A stretch of 64,000 nucleotides of DNA from the NCBI RefSeq assembly GCF_902497995.1, contig NZ_CABVII010000002.1:248001-312000 (forward strand), given 5' to 3'. This DNA is from Pseudomonas fluorescens (GTDB lineage: Bacteria; Pseudomonadota; Gammaproteobacteria; Pseudomonadales; Pseudomonadaceae). Made by a program: the position numbers and the translations under genes. Below the pieces are notes generated by a model. It was not told the origin of the DNA, made no database searches, and saw nothing but the letters and a program-made list of their open reading frames with translations. Shown here piece by piece: positions 8,714 to 18,232 of the stretch; position 1 is the first letter of the stretch, and each line of letters opens with the position of its first letter.

Positions 8714-10009
8714 TTATTCCTGGTTTTCGCCACGCTCGCGGGCAATGGCGCGGTAGCCAATGTCCTTGCGATAGAAACAGCCTTCCCAGTCGATCCGGGC
8801 CGCCAACGAGTAAGCCTGCTGCTGAGCAGCATCGACACTGGCGCCCATGGCCGTGGCGCAGAGCACCCGGCCACCGGCCGTCACCACTTGACCGTCCTTG
8901 AGTGCAGTACCGGCATGGAAGACTTTGCCTTCCAGTGTCGCGGCTGCATCCAGACCGTTGATGGCCGCGCCTTTGGCGTAGTCACCAGGATAGCCGCCAG
9001 CGGCCAGCACGATGCCGACGCTCGGACGTGGGTCCCATTGTGCTTCGACCTTGTCCAGGGCTTGCGCCAGGGCAGCTTCGACCAGCAACACCAGGCTCGA
9101 CTGCAGACGCAGCATGACCGGTTGGGTCTCGGGGTCGCCGAAACGGCAGTTGAATTCGATGACTTTCGGGTTACCTGCCTTGTCAATCATCAGGCCTGCG
9201 TACAGGAAGCCGGTGTAGACGTTGCCTTCCTCGGCCATGCCGCGCACGGTAGGCCAGATCACCAGGTCCATGACGCGCTTGTGCACTTCGCTGGTGACTA
9301 CCGGTGCAGGGGAGTAGGCACCCATACCGCCGGTGTTCGGGCCGGTGTCGCCGTCGCCGACGCGTTTGTGGTCCTGGCTAGTGGCCATAGGCAATACATT
9401 CTTGCCGTCGACCATGACGATGAAGCTGGCTTCTTCGCCGTCCAGGAACTCTTCGATGACGACGCGCGAGCCGGCGTCGCCGAATGAATTGCCGGCCAGC
9501 ATGTCACGCACGGCGTCTTCGGCTTCGGTCAACGTCATGGCCACGATCACGCCTTTGCCGGCGGCCAGGCCATCGGCCTTGATCACGATCGGTGCGCCTT
9601 TTTCACGCAGATAAGCCAGGGCTGGCTCGATCTCGGTGAAGTTCTGGTAGTCGGCCGTCGGGATTTTGTGGCGAGCCAGGAAATCCTTGGTGAAGGCTTT
9701 CGAACCTTCCAGCTGCGCAGCGCCAGCGGTCGGACCGAAGCAATCCAGGCCACGGGAGCGGAACAGATCGACGACGCCGGCGACCAGCGGCACTTCCGGG
9801 CCGACGATGGTCAGTGAAACGTTCTTCTCGGCGAAGTCGGCCAGCTGCTCGAGCGCCAGCACGTCGATAGCGACATTCTCGCATTTGGCTTCAATGGCGG
9901 TGCCGGCGTTGCCAGGAGCCACGAAAACCTTCTGCACGCGCGGATCCTGAGCCACTTTCCAGGCCAGGGCGTGTTCACGGCCACCGCTGCCAATGATCAA
10001 AACATTCAT
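8714..10009 (-). CDS. purD: Phosphoribosylamine-glycine ligase (GAR synthetase)
   Basis: PurD catalyses the second step of purine synthesis, joining 5-phosphoribosylamine to glycine with ATP. The 431-residue protein is full length, starts MNVLIIGSGGREHALAWK (the family's N-terminal motif), and has the ATP-grasp core with IKADGLAAGKGV and the metal/ATP region EFNCRFGDPETQ. It lies downstream of purH on the same strand, with a REP palindrome between them. Both enzymes serve IMP synthesis, so shared transcription with differential mRNA stability around the REP is plausible. Confidence 0.96.
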   Translation of the reverse strand: MNVLIIGSGGREHALAWKVAQDPRVQKVFVAPGNAGTAIEAKCENVAIDVLALEQLADFAEKNVSLTIVGPEVPLVAGVVDLFRSRGLDCFGPTAGAAQLEGSKAFTKDFLARHKIPTADYQNFTEIEPALAYLREKGAPIVIKADGLAAGKGVIVAMTLTEAEDAVRDMLAGNSFGDAGSRVVIEEFLDGEEASFIVMVDGKNVLPMATSQDHKRVGDGDTGPNTGGMGAYSPAPVVTSEVHKRVMDLVIWPTVRGMAEEGNVYTGFLYAGLMIDKAGNPKVIEFNCRFGDPETQPVMLRLQSSLVLLVEAALAQALDKVEAQWDPRPSVGIVLAAGGYPGDYAKGAAINGLDAAATLEGKVFHAGTALKDGQVVTAGGRVLCATAMGASVDAAQQQAYSLAARIDWEGCFYRKDIGYRAIARERGENQE

Positions 10010-10062
10010 TTCAAAAACCTCGGGATGACGCTAATTCTGGATAGCACCGCTGGGTGCTTTGC

Positions 10063-10149
10063 GTGGGAGCGGGCTTGCTCGCGAAGGCGGTGTGTCAGTC
10101 AGCATCACTGTCGCTGACAGATTGCATTCGCGAGCAAGCCCGCTCCCAC
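10063..10149. repeat. REP doublet between purH and purD
   Basis: The arm GTGGGAGCGGGCTTGCTCGC is mirrored by its complement ending at 10149. The inner segment is partly palindromic (TGTCAG...CTGACA). This is a REPIN-like element of the P. fluorescens type. Confidence 0.85.
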
Positions 10150-10163
10150 ATTTGATCGTGTTA

Positions 10164-11771
10164 TCAGTGACGGAAGTGGCGCATGCCCGTAAAGACCATC
10201 GCGATGCCGGCTTCGTCAGCCGCTGCAATCACTTCGTTGTCACGCATCGAGCCGCCCGGCTGAATCACTGCAGTGATACCCACCTTGGCCGCGTTGTCGA
10301 TGCCGTCGCGGAACGGAAAGAATGCATCCGATGCCATGACCGCTCCCTGCACCTGCAGGCCGGCGTGTTCAGCCTTGATCGCAGCAATGCGCGCGGAGTT
10401 CACGCGGCTCATCTGGCCAGCGCCGACACCGATGGTCTGGCGGTTCTTCGCGTAGACAATGGCGTTGGACTTGACGTACTTGGCCACTTTCCAGGCGAAG
10501 ATCAGATCGTGGATTTCCTGTTCGGTCGGAGCGCGTTTGGTCACGACTTTCAAGTCATCGGCGCCGATCATGCCGATGTCGCGGCTCTGTACCAGCAGGC
10601 CGCCGTTGACGCGCTTGTAATCCCAGGCTGCAGCGCGATCAGCCGACCATTCGCCGCAGGCCAGCAGGCGCACGTTAGCTTTGGCGGCCACGATGGCGCG
10701 GGCTTCTTCGCTGACGCTTGGGGCGATGATCACCTCGACGAACTGACGCTCGACGATGGCCTTGGCGGTCTCGGCATCCAGCTCGCGGTTGAAGGCGATG
10801 ATGCCGCCGAACGCCGACTCGGTGTCAGTGGCGTAGGCCAGTTCGTAGGCCTGACGGATGCCGCCCTCGGCGTCCGGGCTGACGGCCACGCCGCACGGGT
10901 TGGCGTGCTTGACGATCACGCAGGCCGGCTTGACGAAGCTCTTCACGCATTCCAGCGCGGCGTCGGTGTCGGCCACGTTGTTGTACGACAGCTCTTTGCC
11001 TTGCAGTTGGGTCGCGGTAGCGATGCCGACTTCAGCAGGTTTGGTCTCAACGTAGAACGCCGCGCTCTGGTGCGGGTTCTCGCCGTAGCGCATTTCCTGG
11101 GCTTTGACGAATTGGCTGTTGAAGGTGCGCGGGAATTCGCTGCGACCTTCTGTGCTGAGGGTATCAGCGGCCTGGTTCACGGTGCCCATGTAGTTGGCGA
11201 TCATGCCGTCGTAGGCGGCGGTGTGCTCGAAGGCCTTGAGCATCAGGTCGAAGCGCTGAGCGTAGGTCAGGCCGCCGGCCTTGAGGCTTTCCAGGACATT
11301 GGCGTAGTCGCTGGCATTGACCACGATGGCCACGTCTTTGTGGTTCTTGGCAGCCGAACGGACCATGGTCGGGCCGCCGATGTCGATGTTCTCGATGGCA
11401 GTCGGCAGGTCGCAGCCTGGCTTGTTGATGGTGGCTTCGAACGGGTACAGGTTGACCGCTACCAGGTCGATCGGCTTGATGCCGTGCTCGTTCATGATGG
11501 CGTCGTCGATACCGCGACGACCGAGGATGCCGCCGTGGATTTTCGGGTGCAGGGTTTTCACCCGGCCGTCCATCATTTCTGCGAAACCGGTGTAATCCGC
11601 GACTTCCACTGCGGCAACACCGTTGTCACGCAACAGCTTGAACGTCCCACCGGTGGAGAGGATCTCGACGCCCAGGGCTTCGAGCTCCTTGGCGAATTCG
11701 AGGATCCCGGTCTTGTCGGAAACGCTGATCAGGGCGCGGCGGATCGGCAGGCGGGTAGTCTGGTCGGTCAT
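10164..11771 (-). CDS. purH: Bifunctional AICAR transformylase/IMP cyclohydrolase
   Basis: PurH performs the last two steps of IMP synthesis. The N-terminal MGS-like domain (about 1-200, with [11 protein letters not shown] and STGGTFKLL) is the cyclohydrolase. The C-terminal domain is the formyltransferase, with KHANPCGVA as its catalytic Lys-His motif and [10 protein letters not shown] near the end. Length is 535 residues from ATG at 11771; in-frame starts upstream (up to 11804) lack family similarity. The gene follows fis on the same strand, but a good terminator lies between them, so it likely has its own promoter or depends on read-through. Confidence 0.96.
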   Translation of the reverse strand: MTDQTTRLPIRRALISVSDKTGILEFAKELEALGVEILSTGGTFKLLRDNGVAAVEVADYTGFAEMMDGRVKTLHPKIHGGILGRRGIDDAIMNEHGIKPIDLVAVNLYPFEATINKPGCDLPTAIENIDIGGPTMVRSAAKNHKDVAIVVNASDYANVLESLKAGGLTYAQRFDLMLKAFEHTAAYDGMIANYMGTVNQAADTLSTEGRSEFPRTFNSQFVKAQEMRYGENPHQSAAFYVETKPAEVGIATATQLQGKELSYNNVADTDAALECVKSFVKPACVIVKHANPCGVAVSPDAEGGIRQAYELAYATDTESAFGGIIAFNRELDAETAKAIVERQFVEVIIAPSVSEEARAIVAAKANVRLLACGEWSADRAAAWDYKRVNGGLLVQSRDIGMIGADDLKVVTKRAPTEQEIHDLIFAWKVAKYVKSNAIVYAKNRQTIGVGAGQMSRVNSARIAAIKAEHAGLQVQGAVMASDAFFPFRDGIDNAAKVGITAVIQPGGSMRDNEVIAAADEAGIAMVFTGMRHFRH

Positions 11772-11802
11772 TTCAATTTCCATCAAAAGCAAAGGAGTCA
11801 GC

Positions 11803-11835
11803 AAAAAAGGCGACCGGTTTTACGTGGGCGCCTTT
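11803..11835 (-). terminator. Terminator after dusB-fis
   Basis: On the minus strand AAAGGCG (from 11835-11829) pairs with CGCCTTT (11812-11806), followed by further T residues to 11803. It sits 18 bases past the fis stop. Confidence 0.75.
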
Positions 11836-11852
11836 CTGGTTTGATTGAATGC

Positions 11853-12173
11853 TTACAGCAAATCGTACTGCTTGAGTTTCTTGCGCAGGGTGCCTCGGTT
11901 CAGTCCGAGCAGCTCACTGGCCTTGGTCTGGTTGCCCTTGACATAGTTCATCACGCACTCGAGCAGGGGCGCCTCGACTTCGGACAGCACGAGGTTGTAC
12001 ACATCCGTGACGGCAGCGCCCTCAAGGTGGGCGAAATAATTGTGCAGCGCCTTCTCGACACTCCCGCGAAGGGTCTGGCCTTCTTCGCTTGGCGTGTTGA
12101 GGTGCTGTTTCAAATTCACGTTGTCGCTCACGGGTGTTGTTCCACTCACTAAAGTCTCGGTCATCATCGTCAT
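11853..12173 (-). CDS. fis: DNA-binding protein Fis
   Basis: This is a 106-residue nucleoid-associated regulator. The C-terminal helix-turn-helix is plain ([23 protein letters not shown]), preceded by the dimerisation helices ([24 protein letters not shown]). I chose ATG 12173, which overlaps the dusB stop as ATGA; longer readings only extend into dusB. The dusB-fis pair is the same operon as in enterobacteria, and a terminator follows. Confidence 0.95.
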   Translation of the reverse strand: MTMMTETLVSGTTPVSDNVNLKQHLNTPSEEGQTLRGSVEKALHNYFAHLEGAAVTDVYNLVLSEVEAPLLECVMNYVKGNQTKASELLGLNRGTLRKKLKQYDLL

Positions 12174-13180
12174 GCGGCCACCCACTCTCCGTCCCCTGTC
12201 AGGCTCTTGTAACGTTCGGCGAAGAAGCCCTGAACGTTGGCGCATTGTGCTTCCGTATCTTCCAAACGATTGAAGCGGGCGCGAAATTCCCTGGCGCCCG
12301 GCAAGGTTGCGAGATACCAGCCCACATGCTTTCGAGCGATGCGTACGCCCATGACGTCTCCGTAGAAAACGTGCAGCGCAGCCAGGTGCTCAAGCAGAAT
12401 GTGTTCCACCTCGATCAGGTCCAGTGCCGGGAGCTTCTCGCCGGTACGCAGGAAATGATCGATCTCACGAAAAATCCATGGCCGCCCCTGGGCAGCCCGG
12501 CCTACCAGCAGGCCATCGGCACCGGTCGCGTCGAGCACGTACCGGGCCTTCTCGGGTGAATCGATATCGCCGTTGGCGAAGACCGGGATCGACACCGCCT
12601 GCTTGATCGCGGCAATGGTGTCGTATTCGGCAACACCGGTGTACAGATCGGCGCGGGTGCGACCATGAACCGCCAACGCCGTGATGCCTGCCTGCTCCGC
12701 GATCTTCGCCACTGTCAGGCCGTTCTTGTTGTCCCGGTCCCAGCCAGTGCGGATTTTCAGGGTGACCGGCACATCAACCGCAGCCACCACGGCCTGCAGG
12801 ATCTCGGTCACCAGTGCTTCATCTTTCAATAGGGCGGAGCCGGCGGCCTTGTTGCAGACCTTCTTTGCCGGACAGCCCATGTTGATATCAATAATCTGCG
12901 CGCCCAGTTCGACGTTGGCCCGGGCCGCATTCGCCAGCATCTGTGCATCGCCACCGGCGATCTGTACCGAGCGTGGCTCGGGATCACCTTCGTGGATCAT
13001 GCGCATGCGCGATTTGCGGGTGTTCCACAAACTCATGTCGCTGGTGACCATTTCCGAGACTACTAGCCCCGCGCCCAGCCGCTTGCACAGCTGACGAAAG
13101 GGCTGGTCGGTGACCCCCGCCATCGGGGCGAGAATCAAGCCGTTGTGTAATGTGTATGGACCGATGCGTACCGCCGACAT
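12170..13180 (-). CDS. dusB: tRNA-dihydrouridine synthase B
   Basis: This FMN enzyme reduces uridine to dihydrouridine in the D-loop of tRNA. The 336-residue TIM-barrel protein has [13 protein letters not shown] at the flavin site and [18 protein letters not shown] holding the catalytic cysteine. The C-terminal helical domain is complete. It is the first gene of the dusB-fis operon. The 185-base gap upstream, to the DUF3426 gene, should contain the promoter. Confidence 0.95.
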   Translation of the reverse strand: MSAVRIGPYTLHNGLILAPMAGVTDQPFRQLCKRLGAGLVVSEMVTSDMSLWNTRKSRMRMIHEGDPEPRSVQIAGGDAQMLANAARANVELGAQIIDINMGCPAKKVCNKAAGSALLKDEALVTEILQAVVAAVDVPVTLKIRTGWDRDNKNGLTVAKIAEQAGITALAVHGRTRADLYTGVAEYDTIAAIKQAVSIPVFANGDIDSPEKARYVLDATGADGLLVGRAAQGRPWIFREIDHFLRTGEKLPALDLIEVEHILLEHLAALHVFYGDVMGVRIARKHVGWYLATLPGAREFRARFNRLEDTEAQCANVQGFFAERYKSLTGDGEWVAA

Positions 13181-13365
13181 AGGGCTTCCCTGTTGTGGGG
13201 CCGGATCATGAGACTTCGAAAAAGGGTTGGCATGATACCCGCTCTCGATGACTGGATAAAGGCTGAATTGAACAAAATCTGAACAGCGATTCCGTTATTA
13301 CCAGCGGTTTGGTACGAGCGGTCGAAGTCAGAAATATGCCGTCAAAGCCGTAACACTGAACCGTT

Positions 13366-14583
13366 TCACTCGGGCGAATGGAAGCTCAGGCTGTAGTTCA
13401 CTGCTTTGGGGCCTGGATCGAGAATATCCAGCGCGATGTGAATCGGCGTTTGCGGAGGCATTTCCAGCAGGCCTTCGAGATCGCCATTAAGGTACTCGCC
13501 GGGCTTGAAGCGCCGGCTGGCGATCAGGTGACCGTTGAGGTCGGCAAAGCGCAACTCCAGCAGCGGGAAAGGCTGGGAGAAGGGCGCGCGGTTGTAGATG
13601 ATCGCGTCGACCACCAGTGCACCGCTGAAATCCGGGTGGCTGCGCACCACCAGGTTGCTGCTTTTGATTTTCGCGATGTCGACTTTCGATGGCACCGTAC
13701 AGCCAATATGCGGGCACAGTTGCTGGAACCACGGACGATATTGGTCCTGGCGCGCCAGTTCGTCGAAGGTGTAAGCGATGCGCTGACCGGCGAGGGCGGC
13801 GGCACCCAGCAGGACCAGCAGCAGCCAGAAAAGCCGTCGGCCCCAGGGTGATCGGCGTTTTTGCCAGTCAAGTTGCAGCGGATCGTCGGTCAGGTCCTGC
13901 AGCACTTCAGCGCGTACAGCCGGTTCGCTGCGTTCGCGCCGCTTGCGCAGGGGCTCGATCGAGGGCAGGTTGTCGTCGATCTCTCCGGTGGCCGACAGGC
14001 GTTCGTGATGGATCGGAGCATCGAGTGGATCGTTCAGGCGCAGCTTTGGCGGCGCTTCGTCGTCGAGGTCGACGGGTTCCAGGGACAGCGAAGGTTCGGT
14101 GCGCGAAAGTATGCCCGTCTCGACCATCGGTTCTGGCGGGGCGGTGGTTTCGGTCACCTGCGCGCGATCGGCGGCCGATTCGCTGAACAGGCTGTCGGCC
14201 CATGGATCTTCATCGTACTCGGCGGTATCCCGGCGAGCGCTCAGGCTGTCTTCACGGTGCCGCACAAACTCCATTGTCGGCTGGATTTCCCGCTGTTCGA
14301 GCCGGGCGAGCTCTTCATCCAGGTCGAGGCTGTCCAGATCGAGCTCGGCGGCGCTCCATTGCTTTTGGCTGATGGCCCGCCGTGCAGGTGTCTCGACGAT
14401 TGCCGGGGCAACCGGCGCGACCGCTTCTTTGCCGGTCCGCTGCTCAAGCAACTGCTTGGCGGCGTTGAACACCTGCAAGCACGAGCCGCAACGAACCACT
14501 CCGCGGGCGACGCTCAATTGAGCATGGCTGACGCGGAAACTGGTTTGGCAATGCGGGCACTGAGTGACGAAACTGTCGGTCAT
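13366..14583 (-). CDS. Zinc-ribbon, DUF3426 membrane protein
   Basis: The N-terminus is an MJ0042-type zinc ribbon (CPHC at residues 9-12, CGSC at 32-35). A long acidic, low-complexity linker rich in E, D and S follows (to about 235), then a single membrane span (RRLFWLLLVLLGAAALAGQ), and then a DUF3426 domain that would lie in the periplasm. Function is unknown. It lies directly downstream of prmA (about 30 bases), as in other Pseudomonas, so the two are probably co-transcribed. The topology suggests a cytosolic zinc sensor joined to an exported domain, which is inference. Confidence 0.88.
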   Translation of the reverse strand: MTDSFVTQCPHCQTSFRVSHAQLSVARGVVRCGSCLQVFNAAKQLLEQRTGKEAVAPVAPAIVETPARRAISQKQWSAAELDLDSLDLDEELARLEQREIQPTMEFVRHREDSLSARRDTAEYDEDPWADSLFSESAADRAQVTETTAPPEPMVETGILSRTEPSLSLEPVDLDDEAPPKLRLNDPLDAPIHHERLSATGEIDDNLPSIEPLRKRRERSEPAVRAEVLQDLTDDPLQLDWQKRRSPWGRRLFWLLLVLLGAAALAGQRIAYTFDELARQDQYRPWFQQLCPHIGCTVPSKVDIAKIKSSNLVVRSHPDFSGALVVDAIIYNRAPFSQPFPLLELRFADLNGHLIASRRFKPGEYLNGDLEGLLEMPPQTPIHIALDILDPGPKAVNYSLSFHSPE

Positions 14584-14613
14584 GCGGCGGTCCGGTTTAT
14601 GCAGAGGCTCATT

Positions 14614-15492
14614 CTAGCGCCGACGGCCGGTAATGCGCACCCAGCCATCGCGATTGGCGATCGGGTCCAGATCGAAGTCCTGAGCGTAGGCTTTGGCAAC
14701 GTCTTCACCTTGTTCGGCGAGGATGCCCGACAGCGCCAGGCGACCGCCCGGCTTGACCAGGCTGGACAGTTGCGGCGCCAGGGAGACCAGCGGGCCGGCC
14801 AGGATGTTGGCCACCAGTACGTCGGCCTGAACCTGCGGCAAGTCTTCTGGCAGGTACAGCGGGAAACGTTCTGCAGCAATTTTGTTGCGTCCGGCATTGT
14901 CGCGGGACGCTTCCAGTGCCTGCACGTCGATGTCGGTGCCCACGGCTTCGTTGGCGCCCAGCAGCAAGGCGGCGATCGCCAGGATCCCCGAGCCGCAACC
15001 GAAGTCCAGCACGTTGCAGTCTTTCAGGTCCTGCCCGTCGAGCCATTCCAGGCACAGCGCAGTGGTCGGGTGTGTGCCGGTGCCGAACGCCAGGCCTGGG
15101 TCCAGCAGCAGATTGACGGCGTCGGGTTCCGGCGCGGCGTGCCAGCTCGGGACAATCCACAGGCGCTGGCCGAAACGCATCGGCTGGAAACCGTCCATCC
15201 AGCTGCGCTCCCAGTCCTGGTCTTCGATAATTTCGCTGTGATGCTCGGGCAGCGGGTTGCCGGTCAGCAACTCAAGATGAGCCAGCACGCTGGCGGCTTC
15301 GGTGCCATCTTCGAACAGGGCCAGCAGATGCGTGTGTGACCACAACGGCGTGGTGTTGAGTTCAGGTTCGAAGATCGGCTGGTCTTCGGCGTCCATGAAG
15401 GTCACCGACACGGCGCCCACTTCGAGGAAAGCGTCTTCGTAGGTTTCGGCTTGTTCTGGGCTGATGGCGAGACGGACTTGCAGCCAAGGCAT
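14614..15492 (-). CDS. prmA: Ribosomal protein L11 methyltransferase
   Basis: PrmA trimethylates ribosomal protein L11 using SAM. The 292-residue protein has the small N-terminal substrate-recognition domain ([16 protein letters not shown]...) and a class I methyltransferase domain with [19 protein letters not shown] as motif I. ATG 15492 gives the family's N-terminus; the open frame continues upstream into a REP element, which is not coding. It is followed closely by the DUF3426 gene. Confidence 0.94.
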   Translation of the reverse strand: MPWLQVRLAISPEQAETYEDAFLEVGAVSVTFMDAEDQPIFEPELNTTPLWSHTHLLALFEDGTEAASVLAHLELLTGNPLPEHHSEIIEDQDWERSWMDGFQPMRFGQRLWIVPSWHAAPEPDAVNLLLDPGLAFGTGTHPTTALCLEWLDGQDLKDCNVLDFGCGSGILAIAALLLGANEAVGTDIDVQALEASRDNAGRNKIAAERFPLYLPEDLPQVQADVLVANILAGPLVSLAPQLSSLVKPGGRLALSGILAEQGEDVAKAYAQDFDLDPIANRDGWVRITGRRR

Positions 15493-15591
15493 GGCGGGCA
15501 CCTTTGAAAAATATTGATTGCAGCCTGGCGGGCTGCGAGAAGCGCACAAGTTTACGCGAGCGCGGAGCATTTGTGGGAGTCCACCGTACCT

Positions 15592-15678
15592 GTGGGAGCG
15601 GGCTTGCTCGCGAAAGCGGCGGCACATTCAACATTGATGTGACTGGCAGACCGCTTTCGCGAGCAAGCCAGCTCCCAC
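15592..15678. repeat. REP doublet between accC and prmA
   Basis: The arms GTGGGAGCGGGCTTGCTCGC and its near-complement ending GCTCCCAC pair around a spacer. The right arm has AGCC where AGCCC/GGG would match, one of the few mismatched doublets. A stray GTGGGAG occurs just upstream at about 15573. Confidence 0.8.
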
Positions 15679-15710
15679 AAGGGATGTGTGTTGTTGATGA
15701 AATGTCTAGA

Positions 15711-15744
15711 AACAACAAAGCCGCCTCGACGGCGGCTTTGTTGT
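15711..15744 (-). terminator. Terminator of the acc operon
   Basis: Fourteen-base arms ACAACAAAGCCGCC (15712-15725) and GGCGGCTTTGTTGT (15731-15744) form a strong stem-loop just after the accC stop. On the minus strand the arm is rich in T. Confidence 0.8.
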
Positions 15745-15756
15745 GTGGGCTAAAGC

Positions 15757-17115
15757 TTAGTGCTTGTCGCCAGCCAGCTTGTGTTCCAGGTAGTGGATAT
15801 TGATTCCACCTTTGCAGAAGCCTTCATCCCGGACCAGGTCGCGGTGCAGCGGGATGTTGGTCTTGATCCCGTCGACAACGATTTCGTCCAGCGCATTGCG
15901 CATGCGCGCCAGGGCTTCGTCACGGGTTGCGCCATAGGTGATCAGCTTGCCGATCAACGAATCGTAATTTGGCGGAACGGCATAACCGCTGTACAGGTGC
16001 GAATCGACGCGAACGCCGTTGCCGCCCGGAGCGTGGAAGTGCTTGACCGTGCCTGGGCTTGGCATGAAGGTTTTCGGGTCTTCGGCGTTGATCCGGCATT
16101 CCAGCGCGTGACCGCGGATGACCACGTCATCCTGGGTGTACGACAGCTTGTTGCCAGCGGCGATGCTGAGCATCTCCTTGACGATGTCGATGCCGGTGAC
16201 CATTTCCGAAACCGGGTGCTCAACCTGAACGCGGGTGTTCATTTCGATGAAATAGAACGCGCCGTTCTCGTACAGGAACTCGAAAGTGCCCGCGCCACGG
16301 TAGTTGATGTCGATGCACGCCTTGACGCAGCGAGCGAGGACTTCAGCGCGCGCTTTCTCGTCGATGCCCGGTGCCGGCGCTTCTTCGAGAACCTTCTGGT
16401 GACGACGTTGCAGCGAGCAATCGCGGTCGCCCAGATGGATGGCGTGGCCCTGGCCGTCGGAAAGCACCTGGACTTCCACGTGACGTGGGTTGGTCAGGAA
16501 TTTTTCCAGATAGACCATCGGGTTGCCGAACGCTGCGCCCGCTTCGGAGCGGGTCAGTTTCGCCGAGGAGATCAGGTCTTCTTCGTTATGCACAACGCGC
16601 ATGCCGCGACCGCCACCGCCGCCAGCGGCTTTGATGATCACCGGGTAACCGACTTCGCGACCGATGCGCAGCGCGGTTTCTTCGTCTTCAGGCAGCGGGC
16701 CGTCAGAACCCGGAACGGTTGGAACGCCGGCTGCGATCATGGCGTGCTTGGCCGATACCTTGTCGCCCATCAGGCGAATGGTGTCGGCTTTCGGGCCAAT
16801 GAAGGCGAAGCCGGAGTTCTCGACCTGTTCAGCGAAATCAGCGTTTTCCGCAAGGAAACCGTAGCCTGGGTGAATGGCGGTAGCGCCGGTCACTTCAGCC
16901 GCGGCGATGATTGCCGGAATGTGCAGGTAAGAGTGCGCGGCCGATGCCGGACCGATGCAGACGGATTCGTCTGCCAGGCCCAGGTGCATCAGCTCTTTGT
17001 CGGCCTTGGAGTAAACGGCGACGGTCTTGATGCCCATCTCTTTGCAGGCACGCAGAATCCGCAGGGCAATCTCACCGCGGTTGGCGATCAGAACTTTTTC
17101 CAACTTCGCAGTCAT
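15757..17115 (-). CDS. accC: Biotin carboxylase of acetyl-CoA carboxylase
   Basis: AccC carboxylates the biotin on AccB using ATP and bicarbonate, the first half-reaction of fatty-acid synthesis. The 452-residue protein starts [19 protein letters not shown], has the ATP-grasp glycine loop [12 protein letters not shown] and the [12 protein letters not shown] catalytic segment, and is full length. I chose ATG 17115, with GGAG upstream; an in-frame ATG at 17136 overlaps the accB end. It lies 17 bases after accB and ends at a terminator, so aroQ-accB-accC appear to be one unit. Confidence 0.96.
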   Translation of the reverse strand: MTAKLEKVLIANRGEIALRILRACKEMGIKTVAVYSKADKELMHLGLADESVCIGPASAAHSYLHIPAIIAAAEVTGATAIHPGYGFLAENADFAEQVENSGFAFIGPKADTIRLMGDKVSAKHAMIAAGVPTVPGSDGPLPEDEETALRIGREVGYPVIIKAAGGGGGRGMRVVHNEEDLISSAKLTRSEAGAAFGNPMVYLEKFLTNPRHVEVQVLSDGQGHAIHLGDRDCSLQRRHQKVLEEAPAPGIDEKARAEVLARCVKACIDINYRGAGTFEFLYENGAFYFIEMNTRVQVEHPVSEMVTGIDIVKEMLSIAAGNKLSYTQDDVVIRGHALECRINAEDPKTFMPSPGTVKHFHAPGGNGVRVDSHLYSGYAVPPNYDSLIGKLITYGATRDEALARMRNALDEIVVDGIKTNIPLHRDLVRDEGFCKGGINIHYLEHKLAGDKH

Positions 17116-17132
17116 CAAAGTTTCTCCGCGGT

Positions 17133-17600
17133 TCAAACGATGGTGAACAGCGGTTGGTCGTACTCAACCGGCTGGCCGTCTTCGACGAGGATGGATTCGA
17201 TCACACCACTGGTTTCAGCTTCGATGTGGTTCATCATCTTCATGGCTTCGACGATGCACAGAGTGTCGCCTTTCTTCACGGTCTGGCCGACTTCAACGAA
17301 GGACGGCGAGCTTGGCGAAGACTTGCGATAGAAGGTGCCGACCATAGGCGAACGAGCGACGGTGCCGTTCAGAACTGGCGCGGCCGGTGCAGCAGGAGCA
17401 GCAGCGGCAACCGGGGCGGCAGCAACAGGCGCAGGCGCAGGCGCCGGAGCATGCATTGGAGCCGGTGCGTAGTACTGCTGAGCCGGGGTCTTGCTGTGGC
17501 GGCTGATGCGTACGGACTCTTCGCCTTCCTTGATCTCGAGCTCGTCGATGCCGGACTCTTCCAGCAATTCGATCAGTTTCTTAACTTTACGGATATCCAT
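17133..17600 (-). CDS. accB: Biotin carboxyl carrier protein of acetyl-CoA carboxylase
   Basis: This 155-residue protein carries biotin on Lys121 in the classic EAMKM motif. The N-terminal 40 residues are the conserved helical segment ([18 protein letters not shown]). A proline/alanine-rich flexible linker (about 50-80) joins it to the lipoyl-like domain ([11 protein letters not shown] ... PLFTIV). It sits between aroQ and accC on the same strand. In many bacteria AccB represses its own operon, but no operator is recognisable here. Confidence 0.96.
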   Translation of the reverse strand: MDIRKVKKLIELLEESGIDELEIKEGEESVRISRHSKTPAQQYYAPAPMHAPAPAPAPVAAAPVAAAAPAAPAAPVLNGTVARSPMVGTFYRKSSPSSPSFVEVGQTVKKGDTLCIVEAMKMMNHIEAETSGVIESILVEDGQPVEYDQPLFTIV

Positions 17601-17648
17601 GAATCATCAACTCCCAAGGGTCGGTCAGGGGCGTTTAACGCTTGTTGT

Positions 17649-18101
17649 TCAAGCCGTTGCCTGTCTTTCAAGCTGCTCTAGTGCGGCCTCCAGGGCCAGT
17701 CGATAACCGCTGGCGCCAAGGCCGCAGATCACTCCCACCGCTACATCGGAGAAGTAAGAGTGATGGCGGAAAGGTTCGCGTTTGTGCACGTTAGACAAAT
17801 GCACTTCGATGAATGGGATGCTCACCGCCAGCAGCGCGTCACGTAACGCGACGCTGGTGTGCGTAAAAGCTGCCGGGTTGATCAGAATGAAGTCCACACC
17901 TTCGCTGTGGGCAGCGTGGATGCGGTCGATCAATTCGTACTCGGCATTGCTTTGCAGGTGCAGCAAATGGTGGCCGGCTTCACGGGCTCGGCGTTCCAGG
18001 TCCTGGTTGATCTGCGCCAGAGTCGTAGCGCCATAGGTGCCCGGTTCACGGGTGCCGAGCATGTTCAGGTTGGGGCCGTGCAGAACCAATAATGTCGCCA
18101 T
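17649..18101 (-). CDS. aroQ: Type II 3-dehydroquinate dehydratase
   Basis: AroQ removes water from 3-dehydroquinate in the shikimate pathway. The 150-residue protein is full length, with [19 protein letters not shown] (active-site Asn and Tyr, Tyr23), [17 protein letters not shown], and [17 protein letters not shown] with the catalytic His. It is the promoter-proximal gene of the aroQ-accB-accC cluster. Confidence 0.96.
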   Translation of the reverse strand: MATLLVLHGPNLNMLGTREPGTYGATTLAQINQDLERRAREAGHHLLHLQSNAEYELIDRIHAAHSEGVDFILINPAAFTHTSVALRDALLAVSIPFIEVHLSNVHKREPFRHHSYFSDVAVGVICGLGASGYRLALEAALEQLERQATA

Positions 18102-18232
18102 CTGCTGTTCCTTGTTATCTGTGTGCAGTTGTCAGAACCCGGCGACTATGCCGCAAAGCCTTTGTGACTGTCCAGTTCTATGCAATAGCCCGCACGATGG
18201 CCGATGTTTGCGCGAAATAAATCACCGGGTTA

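Noticed and set aside
10059..12152. Open frame of 697 codons opposite purH and fis
   Set aside because: It runs through a REP element and across two real genes on the other strand, and has no recognisable domain.
15757..17331. Plus-strand frame of over 500 codons opposite accC
   Set aside because: Shadow of a well-supported biotin carboxylase gene.
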